The translations under genes were made by a program, and so were the position numbers. Below the pieces are notes generated by a model. The model did not search any database, had not been told where the DNA came from, and saw only the letters and a list, made by a program, of their open reading frames with translations. Below, piece by piece: positions 27,029 to 35,093 of a stretch of DNA of 64,000 nucleotides. Source of the DNA: Bacillota bacterium (lineage in GTDB: Bacteria; Bacillota; Clostridia; Acetivibrionales; DSM-1351); contig JAEWST010000118.1 of assembly GCA_023398105.1 (NCBI GenBank), positions 1-64,000 of the forward strand, written 5' to 3'. Every line of letters begins with the position of its first letter. Position 1 is the first letter of the stretch.

Positions 27029-28057
27029 TTGGGTTTTGGACAGGACATCGGTATTGATTTGGGTACAGCTTCAGTGCTTGTATATATTAAGGGAAAGGGC
27101 ATTGTTTTAAGAGAACCTTCGGTTGTAGCAATTGACAAAAATACAAATAAGCTTTTAGCAGTAGGTGAAGAAGCTAGAAGAATGTTAGGCAGAACGCCTG
27201 GAAATATTGTCGCAATCAGACCGCTCAGAGATGGTGTAATATCTGATTATGATATTACTGAGCGTATGCTTAAATATTTTATAAACAAAGCAACTGGAAA
27301 TAGGAAGTTTTTTAAACCAAGAATAATGGTTTGTGTTCCCAGCGGAGTTACAGAAGTAGAAAAGAGAGCAGTTATAGATGCTTCAATGCAGGCTGGAGCT
27401 AGGAAGACATACTTAATTGAAGAGCCAATAGCAGCAGCAATTGGTGCTGGAATTGACATTGCTAAAGCATGTGGAAGCATGGTTGTGGATATGGGCGGTG
27501 GAACTACTGACATAGCCGTAATATCACTAGGCGGCACAGTAGTAAGTACATCAATAAAAGTAGCAGGAGACAAATTCGACGAAGCAATCGTAAGATATAT
27601 GCGTAAAAAGCATAATATTATGATTGGTGAAAGAACAGCAGAGGACTTAAAAATAAATATAGGAACAGTATATCCTAGAGTTCAAGAGGTAACTATGGAT
27701 ATTAGAGGCAGAAATTTAATTTCTGGGTTGCCAAAAACTATCACCATATCTTCTACAGAAATGATGGAAGCTTTAGAAGAACCTATTTCAAGTATAGTAG
27801 AAGCAGTCCACTCTGTTTTGGAGCGTACACCCCCTGAATTAGCTGCAGATATCAGTGATAGAGGTATTGTAATGACAGGTGGTGGAAGCTTGATTTATGG
27901 ATTAGACAAGCTGATACAGGAAAAGACTGGAATTAATGTTATTATCTCGGATGATTCTATATCCTGTGTTGCAATGGGAACTGGTAAGGCTTTAGATAAT
28001 ATTGAGGCTATAGAGGAAAGTGCTCTGTCTTCAAATAGTGGAAAGCATAGAGGTTAA
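27029..28057 (+). CDS. mbl: Mbl / MreB-family rod-shape protein
   Basis: 342 residues from the TTG at 27029 (AAGGGAG 9 bases before); a GTG at 26990 would add 13 residues but has a poorer site. Actin-fold ATPase motifs: DIGIDLGTASVLVY (phosphate 1), MVVDMGGGTTDIAVI (phosphate 2), GIVMTGGGSLIYGLD (adenosine). It forms membrane-bound filaments that guide elongation wall synthesis. The neighbours spoIIID upstream and flgF/flgG downstream match the Bacillus mbl locus, so mbl is preferred over mreB, which normally goes with mreCD. Confidence 0.92.
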   Translation: MGFGQDIGIDLGTASVLVYIKGKGIVLREPSVVAIDKNTNKLLAVGEEARRMLGRTPGNIVAIRPLRDGVISDYDITERMLKYFINKATGNRKFFKPRIMVCVPSGVTEVEKRAVIDASMQAGARKTYLIEEPIAAAIGAGIDIAKACGSMVVDMGGGTTDIAVISLGGTVVSTSIKVAGDKFDEAIVRYMRKKHNIMIGERTAEDLKINIGTVYPRVQEVTMDIRGRNLISGLPKTITISSTEMMEALEEPISSIVEAVHSVLERTPPELAADISDRGIVMTGGGSLIYGLDKLIQEKTGINVIISDDSISCVAMGTGKALDNIEAIEESALSSNSGKHRG

Positions 28058-28350
28058 GAATGCGAAGTTTACATTTCGTGCATTCATCGTTCTCTTCGCA
28101 TATCAAAAAGCTGCTAGCAGCTTTTTGTGGGATTGAGCAAGCCTTTGTACGAACATGGCACGTTTTCGAGCCACAAAAACCACAAGTGTTTTTTGACGGT
28201 TTGTGGAATATAACTATTAAAAAGGTGCAACTATTTCGGCAACAACCCATTGATAAGGTTGAACACCGGTAGATTTTTTTGGTGGTAAAGTTGAGTTAAT
28301 AATTATTTGTGTCGCTGGTGGTACTGGCGGAATGGAGGGTAGCTTTTGAA
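28058..28350 (+). repeat. R3 hairpin element split by an R2 element
   Basis: Directly after the mbl stop, ATGCGAAG pairs with CTTCGCAT in a block that recurs at 62889. The R3 right part (GGTGGTACTGGCGGAATGGA) is found only at 28318-28340. The intervening about 200 bases carry R2 features: CGTTTTCGAGCC, CAAAAACCACAAGTG, ATTTCGGCAACAACCCATTG, GAACACCGGTAGATTTTTT and AAAGTTGAG. So an R2 copy appears to have inserted into R3. The small open frames here are by-products of the hairpins. Confidence 0.7.
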
Positions 28351-28490
28351 AAGCTATCTTCTTTTATTAACTGCAACTTTTATTTCTTGACTCTATGTAT
28401 TTTAGCAGATTTTTCTTAATATATTCATGTTAAGTAAATTCTATAAAGTACCGATATACAAAGTAATGAATTTAAACAAGGAGATTTCCT

Positions 28491-29291
28491 ATGATTAGAG
28501 GATTATATACCTCAGGATGGAGTATGCTTGCTAATACTAGAAAGCTTGATGTTATAACCAACAATATGGCAAATGTTAATACAACAGCATACAAAAAGGA
28601 CACAGTTGTTTTTGAAAGCTTTCCTTCTGTATTAACAAAGAGAATTAATGACACCAAAAGCCCCTTAAATCCTTCGGGAAACATTGGAAGTATGCAGCTT
28701 AGCAGTGATGTAGGTGAAATATATACTTACTATACCCAGGGGCAGTTAAGTCAAACGGGTAGCAAACTTGATTTTGCTATTAGTGATGACAGTTCAAGTG
28801 TAGATGCAAGTCCTGCATTTTTTACAATTGGTGTGATGGATGGCAATGATAATGACAATATTAATGAATATTATACGAAAGATGGATCATTTACCATAAA
28901 TTCAAATAACCATTTAGTTACTAAGGAAGGTTATTTTGTAATGGGTGAGAAAGGTCCTATTACACTCTCAAGTGCTGAATTTTCTGTGAATGAGAAGGGT
29001 GAGATAATTCAGGAGGGGCAATTAGTTGATAAGCTTAGAATTGCTCAATTTTCTGATGCTACTAAATTAAGAAAGTTTGGCAATAATCTTATTCAGAATA
29101 CTGATAGTGAGGTTGTTGATTTTACTGGAAGTGTTGTACAGGGATACGCTGAACAATCAAATGTAAATGTAGTAGATGAAATGGTTGATATGATTACTGT
29201 AATGAGAGCTTACGAGGCAAGTCAAAAAGTTCTTCAAGCACAGGATGGTTCTCTGGAAAAGGCTGTAACTGAAGTGGGCGTAGTTAGATAG
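28491..29291 (+). CDS. flgF: Flagellar hook-basal body protein FlgF/FlhO
   Basis: 266 residues. The N-terminal rod motif LDVITNNMANVNTTAYKK (about 20-37) and the C-terminal VVDEMVDMITVMRAYEASQKVLQ (about 228-250) are the two coiled-coil ends shared by flagellar axial proteins; they pack together in the proximal/distal rod. The start ATG follows AAGGAG. It is followed 69 bases later by its paralogue flgG, as flhO-flhP in Bacillus. It is exported by the flagellar type III system, so there is no signal peptide. Confidence 0.92.
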   Translation: MIRGLYTSGWSMLANTRKLDVITNNMANVNTTAYKKDTVVFESFPSVLTKRINDTKSPLNPSGNIGSMQLSSDVGEIYTYYTQGQLSQTGSKLDFAISDDSSSVDASPAFFTIGVMDGNDNDNINEYYTKDGSFTINSNNHLVTKEGYFVMGEKGPITLSSAEFSVNEKGEIIQEGQLVDKLRIAQFSDATKLRKFGNNLIQNTDSEVVDFTGSVVQGYAEQSNVNVVDEMVDMITVMRAYEASQKVLQAQDGSLEKAVTEVGVVR

Positions 29292-29360
29292 TTTTTGTAA
29301 AGCTTGAATTTCTGATTAGATAATAGAAACCTTAAATATATATTTGTGGAGGTAATGGTT

Positions 29361-30173
29361 ATGATGAGAGCATTATGGACAGCGGGCTCAGGCATGAAAG
29401 CTCAGCAGTTCAATGTAGATGTTATTTCTAATAATTTATCAAATGTTAATACCACTGGATACAAGAAGGAAAGAGCGGAATTTAACGATCTATTGTATCA
29501 AACAATGGAAAGGGCGTATGTTCTTGAGGATAATGGAAGACCAGTAAACCTTCAGGTTGGACATGGCACTCAAGTAAGTGCTACTGTTAGAAATTTTGAT
29601 AGTGGTAATCTTGATAATACAGGTTCAAACTTAGATTTTGCTATTGACGGTGAAGGCTTTTTTACCATATTAATGCCTAATGAATCTGTTCAATATACTA
29701 AAGATGGTTCATTTAAAATAAGCGTTTCTGAGGATGGACTTAGAAAGCTGACTACATCAGAAGGATATCCTGTTTTGGACAATGCAGATCAGGAGATAGT
29801 ATTTGATACAGATGTTGATTTATCAAAACTTGTTGTTTCTTCACAGGGAGCTATGAGTTATATAAATGCTGATGGTGAAACTGTTGATTTGGGTCAGACA
29901 ATAGGAATGGTTAATTTTCCTAATAAATATGCTTTAGAAGCTGTCGGAGGTAATCTCTTCACAAAGAATTCTGCTACTGGTGAGCCTATACAGGCAAGTG
30001 AGGATGAGACGGGTTCAAGCTCAATAAAACAAGGCTACTTAGAAGCTTCAAATGTACAAGTTGTTGATGAAATGGTTAAATTAATTATTGCTCAAAGAGC
30101 TTACGAAGTTAATTCAAAGGCAATTCAGTCATCTGATGATATGCTTCAGATAGCTAATAACTTAATGAAATAG
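29361..30173 (+). CDS. flgG: Flagellar distal-rod protein FlgG/FlhP
   Basis: 270 residues starting MMRALWTAGSGMKAQQFNVD, typical of FlgG. It has VISNNLSNVNTTGYKKERAEF (N-terminal axial motif), the FAIDGEGFF core motif near 95, and SNVQVVDEMVKLIIAQRAYE at the C-terminus. A GTG at 29346 is in frame but overlaps the GGAGG site; the ATG at 29361 is 8 bases after it. It assembles the flagellar distal rod with FlgF. Next in line is the rod-binding FlgJ-like gene, 10 bases downstream. Confidence 0.93.
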   Translation: MMRALWTAGSGMKAQQFNVDVISNNLSNVNTTGYKKERAEFNDLLYQTMERAYVLEDNGRPVNLQVGHGTQVSATVRNFDSGNLDNTGSNLDFAIDGEGFFTILMPNESVQYTKDGSFKISVSEDGLRKLTTSEGYPVLDNADQEIVFDTDVDLSKLVVSSQGAMSYINADGETVDLGQTIGMVNFPNKYALEAVGGNLFTKNSATGEPIQASEDETGSSSIKQGYLEASNVQVVDEMVKLIIAQRAYEVNSKAIQSSDDMLQIANNLMK

Positions 30174-30183
30174 GTGAGTATAG

Positions 30184-30576
30184 ATGGAAATAGGAAGCAT
30201 TAATTCTATAAACAATCTTGACAGTGCCAAAAACACATCTTCTAAGGTTACTGATGACGAATTTGAAAAAAGACTTAAGGCAGCTGCAGAGAGCGGAGAC
30301 GACACTGAGCTAAAGAAAGTCTGCAAAGAGTTTGAAGGTATATTTGTTAGTATGATGTTTAAACAAATGAGAGCTACGGTGCCAAAGTCAGATTATTTTT
30401 CTAGCGATACAGCTACAGAGATATATAACTCAATGCTTGATGATGAACTATGCAAAGTGGCATCACAGAGAGGAATAGGTCTTGGAGATATGATGTACAA
30501 GCAAATGTCAAAGCAATATGGCAAGCAGGAGGTTTTGAATCAGACTTCCGGGGGAATAATTGATGAAAAAAAATAA
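30184..30576 (+). CDS. flgJ: Rod-binding protein (FlgJ N-terminal domain only)
   Basis: 130 residues. Residues about 43-110 form the rod-binding domain: KKVCKEFEGIFVSMMFKQMR, then SDYFSSDTATEIYNSMLDDELCKVASQRGIGLGDMM (key residues Glu-Ile-Tyr and Gly-Leu-Gly). In Proteobacteria FlgJ also has a muramidase domain; Firmicute versions such as this lack it and act as rod-assembly caps. It lies 10 bases after flgG and its end overlaps the next gene by 14 bases, so the three are probably co-transcribed. Confidence 0.85.
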   Translation: MEIGSINSINNLDSAKNTSSKVTDDEFEKRLKAAAESGDDTELKKVCKEFEGIFVSMMFKQMRATVPKSDYFSSDTATEIYNSMLDDELCKVASQRGIGLGDMMYKQMSKQYGKQEVLNQTSGGIIDEKK

Positions 30577-31711
30577 TCATAATTTAATTATAATTATTAG
30601 TATATTTGTTATATTGTCCTGCATTTTATTTTATGCTGGACAATTTTTATTTTATACAGAAAACAAGGAGAGTGTCAGTACTAAAACAACTGATATAACT
30701 AAAACAGAAGGACTACAACCAGCACCAATAGAGTATAGGAACATTACTGCTACTATTAATGGTAAGAAACAAGAGATATTTTTAATAGAGTTTGATCCCC
30801 TTGATAATAGAGTAGAATTTAAGCCAGTTCTTTCATATGATAACGTATTTGGATTTGAGAATATATCTGAAATCTGTAAAAGAACAGGTGCTTATGCAGC
30901 TATAAATGCGGGGTTTTTCTATGAAAATGGAGACCCTGTGGGAATGGTGGCTATTGGCGGTAATCTTATTATGAATGCAACAGGTAGTGATCCTGTATTA
31001 TTAATTGATAAAAAAGGTGCAAGATTTGAAAAGCTATTTACTCAGTTATCATTTAGCGTAAATGGTGAAAAAAACTATATAAATAAGCTTAATCGTAATG
31101 GATTAGATGGAAATATTGTTTTATATACAAATGTTTATGGTTCAACAAACAGAGCACAGATTAAAAACACATCTGTTAGAGTTGAAAATGGTACTGTAAC
31201 CTCTATAATCAGAGACACCCTACTAGAAGTACCCATAAAGAAAGATAGCAGCTTGCTCAGTTTTTTTGGAAAAAGCTCTATGCTACCTGATAAGCTTGGT
31301 ATAAAGGTAGGAGATAAAATTAATATTGAAATGGAACCTGAAATTAATGGGTCTTATGAAGCTTATGAATGTGGCTGCATGCTAGTAGAGAATGGAATAT
31401 CAGTAGTACCAGACAAGTATAGGTGGATAGGTACATTAAATAATCGAGATCCTCGTACGGCTATAGGAATAAAAGAGGATGGAAGAGTTGTCCTTATTGT
31501 TGTTGATGGCAGACAGCCTGGCTATAGCAGTGGGCTTACAGGTAAGGAGCTTGCTGATTATTTAATATCTATTGGAGTGAAATATGCCGCAATGCTCGAT
31601 GGAGGTGCAACATCTCAGATGTTTGTGGGTGGAGAACTGAAAAACAAGCCTTCATACAGAGGTATAGAAAGACCAGTTGCAGGAGCTTTTATAGTTAAAG
31701 TAAAGAATTGA
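30563..31711 (+). CDS. Membrane-anchored phosphodiester glycosidase (NAGPA-domain)
   Basis: 382 residues with one N-terminal membrane helix (about 8-30) and an exterior NAGPA domain (about 150-380). Motifs: YAAINAGFFYENGDPVGM, DPRTAIGIKEDGRVVLIVVDGR, GLTGKELADYLISIGVKYAAMLDGGATSQM. Family members cleave N-acetylglucosamine-1-phosphodiester or related phosphodiesters, probably on cell-wall or extracellular polymers. The start ATG at 30563 is preceded by TTG in frame (30560); CCGGGGGAA serves as ribosome site and lies inside flgJ, a sign of translational coupling. Confidence 0.88.
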   Translation: MKKNNHNLIIIISIFVILSCILFYAGQFLFYTENKESVSTKTTDITKTEGLQPAPIEYRNITATINGKKQEIFLIEFDPLDNRVEFKPVLSYDNVFGFENISEICKRTGAYAAINAGFFYENGDPVGMVAIGGNLIMNATGSDPVLLIDKKGARFEKLFTQLSFSVNGEKNYINKLNRNGLDGNIVLYTNVYGSTNRAQIKNTSVRVENGTVTSIIRDTLLEVPIKKDSSLLSFFGKSSMLPDKLGIKVGDKINIEMEPEINGSYEAYECGCMLVENGISVVPDKYRWIGTLNNRDPRTAIGIKEDGRVVLIVVDGRQPGYSSGLTGKELADYLISIGVKYAAMLDGGATSQMFVGGELKNKPSYRGIERPVAGAFIVKVKN

Positions 31712-31852
31712 TAGTCAATTGCGGTTAAAAGCCTTAACTCCACAAGCTATTGGTTTTTAGGCGAATTATGTTTTTAACGCAGTTTGTTTAAGCTTGTTTT
31801 ATGACTTCTAGGTTAACCAAAGCTATCGTCCGATAGCATAGGATTTTTTAGA
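31712..31852 (+). repeat. R4 dispersed element, copy A
   Basis: Starts immediately after a stop codon with AGTCAATTGCGGTTAAAAGCC, includes TTTTTAGGCGAATTATG, TTTTAACGCAGTTTG, TTTTATGACTTCTAGG and ends near GCTATCGTCCGATAGC, itself a short hairpin. The shared middle is also at 54703-54848 (inverted) and 55525-55645. Confidence 0.7.
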
Positions 31853-31954
31853 CAATAATAATTTACTTTTTTTAAAACAAAATTTAAATATAAAAGAGGA
31901 TTATTTATATTCTCAGTAGAATATATTACCTGATAATAAAATCTTAAAATGGTA

Positions 31955-32070
31955 TTATAACGAGGCGAGAAAATGTCCCCCGCTTCTATAAGTGGCGGGT
32001 AACACTTTGGTTATCAGGCGGTAAGAATACCTCCCGCCTTGATGAAACGCCGCTGATGTAATGAAATTTT
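31955..32070 (+). repeat. R1 dispersed element, copy e
   Basis: TTATAACGAGGCGAGAAAATG, hairpin CGCTTCTATAAGTGGCG, block GGCGGTAAGAATACCTCCCG and CGCCGCTGATGTAATGAAATT. No right CGTTATAA end is seen; the sequence runs into an R2 fragment. Confidence 0.9.
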
Positions 32071-32124
32071 TAGCAAGAAATAAATGCATTAATTAGTTGG
32101 TGAACAGATGAAGCAATAATAATG

Positions 32125-32196
32125 TATTGCTATTATTTTGTCAGAAACTATTGATAAGTCTCACTCACCAATAAATTTTTTATGTGCGAAGTTTGA
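32125..32196 (+). repeat. R2 right-half copy
   Basis: TTGTCAGAAACTATTGATAAG, CTCACCAATAAATTTTTTATG and GCGAAGTTTGAGTAA match the R2 right half. It is 80 bases upstream of fabZ and completes a run of three repeat families in one gap. Confidence 0.65.
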
Positions 32197-32277
32197 GTAA
32201 ATAAAAAAACTGCCGTAAGATATCAGTGATATTTAGTGAATTGTGCTGCTTATGGTACATTGAAAGGTTGGGAATAA

Positions 32278-32706
32278 ATGCTTACAAATAAAGAAATTAG
32301 AGAAATATTACCACATCGGTATCCATTTCTGCTGGTTGACAAGGTTATTGAACTTGAGCCTGGCAAAAGAGCCGTGGGAATTAAGAATGTATCAGCAAAT
32401 GAGCCTTTTTTTCAAGGTCATTTTCCAGAGTATCCTATAATGCCAGGAGTATTAATAGTTGAGGCACTAGCTCAATTAGCTGGAATAGCAGTTGCTGTTA
32501 TAGAAGAGAATAAAGGTAAATTAGGAGTATTTGCTAGTATAGACAGTATGAAGTTTAAAAATCAAGTTTTACCTGGCGATATTTTAACTCTTGAGGCTGA
32601 AATATTGATATCCAAAATGGGAGTAACTAAAGCGAAAGTTAAAGCTACCGTTGATGGAAAGCTTGCCGCTGAAGGAGAGATAAAGTTTGCAATGACAAAG
32701 GTTTAA
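32278..32706 (+). CDS. fabZ: 3-hydroxyacyl-ACP dehydratase FabZ
   Basis: 142 residues. Hot-dog fold with the FabZ signature PHRYPFLLVDKVIELEPG (about 12-29), catalytic His in FFQGHFPEYPIMPGVLIVEALAQ (about 44-66; Glu on the helix) and CFASIDSMKFKNQVLPGD-like end. It removes water from 3-hydroxyacyl-ACP in fatty-acid elongation; cytoplasmic. It ends the spoIIID-mbl-flagellar set as it does in Bacillus (ywpB), although the other fab genes are elsewhere. Ribosome site AAAGGTTGGGA. Confidence 0.96.
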   Translation: MLTNKEIREILPHRYPFLLVDKVIELEPGKRAVGIKNVSANEPFFQGHFPEYPIMPGVLIVEALAQLAGIAVAVIEENKGKLGVFASIDSMKFKNQVLPGDILTLEAEILISKMGVTKAKVKATVDGKLAAEGEIKFAMTKV

Positions 32707-32780
32707 GTGCAAATACTAATTTATTATAACCTATAGCGATGCTGTAAGCTCTAATACTGTAAAAAGTAATTAAAATTACT

Positions 32781-32806
32781 AATGGAAGCTCAAAAGAGCT
32801 TCCATT
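32781..32806. terminator. Hairpin after fabZ
   Basis: AATGGAAGCTC and GAGCTTCCATT form an 11-bp perfect stem with a 4-base loop. No T-run follows, so it may be a processing or stability hairpin rather than a full terminator. Confidence 0.6.
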
Positions 32807-32820
32807 AAATATTGCTAGTA

Positions 32821-32915
32821 TTATAACGAGGCAAGAAAATGTCCCCCACTTCTATAAGTGGCGGGTACTACTTTGGTTATCAGGCGGTGAGAATATCTCC
32901 CGACTTGATGAACGA
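32821..32915 (+). repeat. R1 dispersed element, copy f
   Basis: TTATAACGAGGCAAGAAAAT, hairpin CCCCCACTTCTATAAGTGG, GGCGGTGAGAATATCTCCCG. Right end degenerate after ACTTGATGAACGATAG. It lies 140 bases past the end of murC on the other strand. Confidence 0.9.
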
Positions 32916-33056
32916 TAGTATACATGCATGAATCGTGCTTTCGATTAACATATCTGCGATTCACGGTATTGTTTTCGAATATACATAAAAATATCGTTGC
33001 ATCTTAATTGTTCTATTATATTTTCTCGATAATATTCTTTATCCGTTCAACAAACC

Positions 33057-34460
33057 CTATTTATTTCCCCTTATGTTTATAAAAATTTCTCCAACCCGAA
33101 CTACATCTCCAGCTCCCATTGTCAATATTACATCACCTGCTTGGGCATTTTTATCAAGATACTCAGCTATGTCCTGAAAATCACTGATGTAGATGGCATC
33201 AACGCCATTCTGGCTAATTTTTTCTGCTAAAATGCTGGAATGTATATCACCAGGGTCTTTTTCTCTGGCAGCATAAATATCAGTAATTATTATATTATCT
33301 GCATCACTAAAGGAATCTGAGAACTTATCTAAAAAGGCCTTTGTTCTTGTATAAGTATGAGGCTGAAAAACACACCATAACTTATTGTGTGCAGTATTTT
33401 TAGCTGCACTGAGAGTTGCTTGAACCTCAGAGGGATGGTGGGCATAATCATCAATTACTTTAATATTGTCTACCAAACCTTTTAACTCAAAACGCTTGTG
33501 ACTACCACCGAAAGCTAAAAGACCCGATTTGATATCAGCCATACTGCAACCGGAGGTATAGCAAGCAGCAATAGCAGCAAGAGAATTGCTTACATTATGT
33601 TTTCCTGGCACTGAAAGTGAGACAGTACCTAACATATCACCGTCTTTATAAACGTCAAAGTAACCCAATCCCATATCATTATATTGAATGTTTTTAGCAC
33701 TCCACATAGCATTTGGATTTTCTAAACCATAGGTTATTATATTACAATTTTTGTTTGTGATTACCGAAAGTGTATTTTCATCATCTGCACATGCTACTAT
33801 ATACCCATTTGGGGGTACTATGGAAATAAACTTCTCAAAGGTTGACTTAATGTGATCTAGGTCTTTGAAATAATCAACATGATCAACCTCAATGTTCAAA
33901 ACCACAGCCATAAAGGGATGGAATTTTAGGAAACTGCTATAATATTCACATGCCTCGGTTATGAAAAATTCCGATTCACCGATTCTAGTATTTCCGCCTA
34001 TGCAATCTAACTCGCCTCCAATATGAACTGTAGGATCAGTAGCTGCCTCCAACATAATAGAAGTTATCATAGAAGTAGTGGTTGTTTTTCCATGTGTACC
34101 AGCAATTGCAATACTAAAGGAATGTTTTTTCATTAAAAGCCCTAAAAGCTCTGCACGATCTATAATAGGTATGTTTAATTGGCGTGCACGAACAATTTCA
34201 TCATTATCCTCCTTTACTGCAACTGTATATATAACAAGGTCAGGATTATTAATATTTTCTGATTTATGCCCGATAAAAATCTGAGCACCTTTGCTTTCCA
34301 GTTTTTGTGTTGCTTTTGAGGATTTAATATCTGAACCTGAAACCTTATAGCCTTGGCTTAAAAGGATTTCAGCAAGACCACTCATACTAGAACCGCCAAT
34401 TCCTATAAAATGTACATTTTTGATCTTTTCTGATTCCAAAATATTTGAACTATTATTCAA
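33057..34460 (-). CDS. murC: UDP-N-acetylmuramate--L-alanine ligase
   Basis: 467 residues. Mur ligase in three parts: an N-terminal Rossmann region (VHFIGIGGSSMSGLAEIL near 16-33), an ATP-binding centre (GTHGKTTTTSM near 121-131; TEACEYYSSFL; LNIEVDHVDYF) and a C-terminal domain (DDYAHHPSEVQATL; HTYTRTKAF). It adds L-Ala to UDP-MurNAc, the first peptide step of peptidoglycan synthesis. The start is set at TTG 34460, 8 bases after GAGGAG; the GTG at 34469 touches the ribosome site. It stands alone, facing an R1 copy at its 3' end and another at its 5' end. Confidence 0.95.
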   Translation of the reverse strand: MNNSSNILESEKIKNVHFIGIGGSSMSGLAEILLSQGYKVSGSDIKSSKATQKLESKGAQIFIGHKSENINNPDLVIYTVAVKEDNDEIVRARQLNIPIIDRAELLGLLMKKHSFSIAIAGTHGKTTTTSMITSIMLEAATDPTVHIGGELDCIGGNTRIGESEFFITEACEYYSSFLKFHPFMAVVLNIEVDHVDYFKDLDHIKSTFEKFISIVPPNGYIVACADDENTLSVITNKNCNIITYGLENPNAMWSAKNIQYNDMGLGYFDVYKDGDMLGTVSLSVPGKHNVSNSLAAIAACYTSGCSMADIKSGLLAFGGSHKRFELKGLVDNIKVIDDYAHHPSEVQATLSAAKNTAHNKLWCVFQPHTYTRTKAFLDKFSDSFSDADNIIITDIYAAREKDPGDIHSSILAEKISQNGVDAIYISDFQDIAEYLDKNAQAGDVILTMGAGDVVRVGEIFINIRGNK

Positions 34461-34493
34461 AGAAAACACTCCTCTATATTAATACAATCTAAT

Positions 34494-34650
34494 TTATAAC
34501 GAGGCAAGAAAATATCTCCCACTTCTATAAGTGGCGGGTACCACTTTGGTTTTCAGGCAGTGAAAGTATCTCCAGCCTCGCTTACATACCGCTGATGTAA
34601 TGAAATTTTTCTACAGTCGAAAAATTTAATTTTGAATCTAGGCGTTATAA
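34494..34650 (+). repeat. R1 dispersed element, copy g (longest, 157 bp)
   Basis: TTATAACGAGGCAAGAAAAT left end; hairpin CCCACTTCTATAAGTGG; CAGCCTCGCTTAC, which pairs with the left CGAGGC; CCGCTGATGTAATG; an AAATTTTT-CTACAGTCG-AAAAATTT hairpin; and ATTTTGAATCTAGGCGTTATAA (in two parts) as right end. It serves as the reference copy. Confidence 0.93.
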
Positions 34651-34778
34651 GTTCATCATAAAAATAATACAATATTTTCATAGAAATGTAAAAGGTATTA
34701 AAAACTAAATTATGTATAGATATATCTTGAACTGCATCTTTAATAGTATATGATGCCTAAAGGGTAAATATAATTAGT

Positions 34779-34876
34779 TTACTCAACTTTTTTAGCAATT
34801 AGTAATTTCTAGTAATTATTTTGGCAACAAACCATTGATAAGTCTAAATGCCAATAGACTTTTTATTTGGGGAAAT
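34779..34876. repeat. R2 MITE-like element, short copy
   Basis: Left ACTCAACTTTTTTAG, then TTATTTTGGCAACAAACCATT, GCCAATAGACTTTTTATT and GGGGAAATTGAG at the right. Very short interior. It lies upstream of purR. Confidence 0.7.
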
Positions 34877-35093
34877 TGAGTTAGTTATAAAAATTTAAAA
34901 AAACCGAATAATAATTTGAATTTAAGTGTAATTATTCGGAAATTATTATATAATAGTAAAGGTTATTGTATAAATTCTAGGTTATATCAATTATATATTG
35001 ATTTATAGAATGAGACTATAGTATTTACCACGGTGTGATACTTAATTTTATCAAATATTATTTAAATGCAAACTAAAGATGTGGGGAGATAAA

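Noticed and set aside
28060..28272. 70-codon frame after mbl
   Set aside because: It lies wholly within R3/R2 repeat sequence, and the copy at 62889 does not keep it.
29208..29222. ACGAGGCAAGT match to the R1 left end inside flgF
   Set aside because: Short chance match inside a conserved coding motif (RAYEASQ); no other R1 block follows. The same holds for GATGAGGCAAGAAAG near 63884 in the LacI-type gene.
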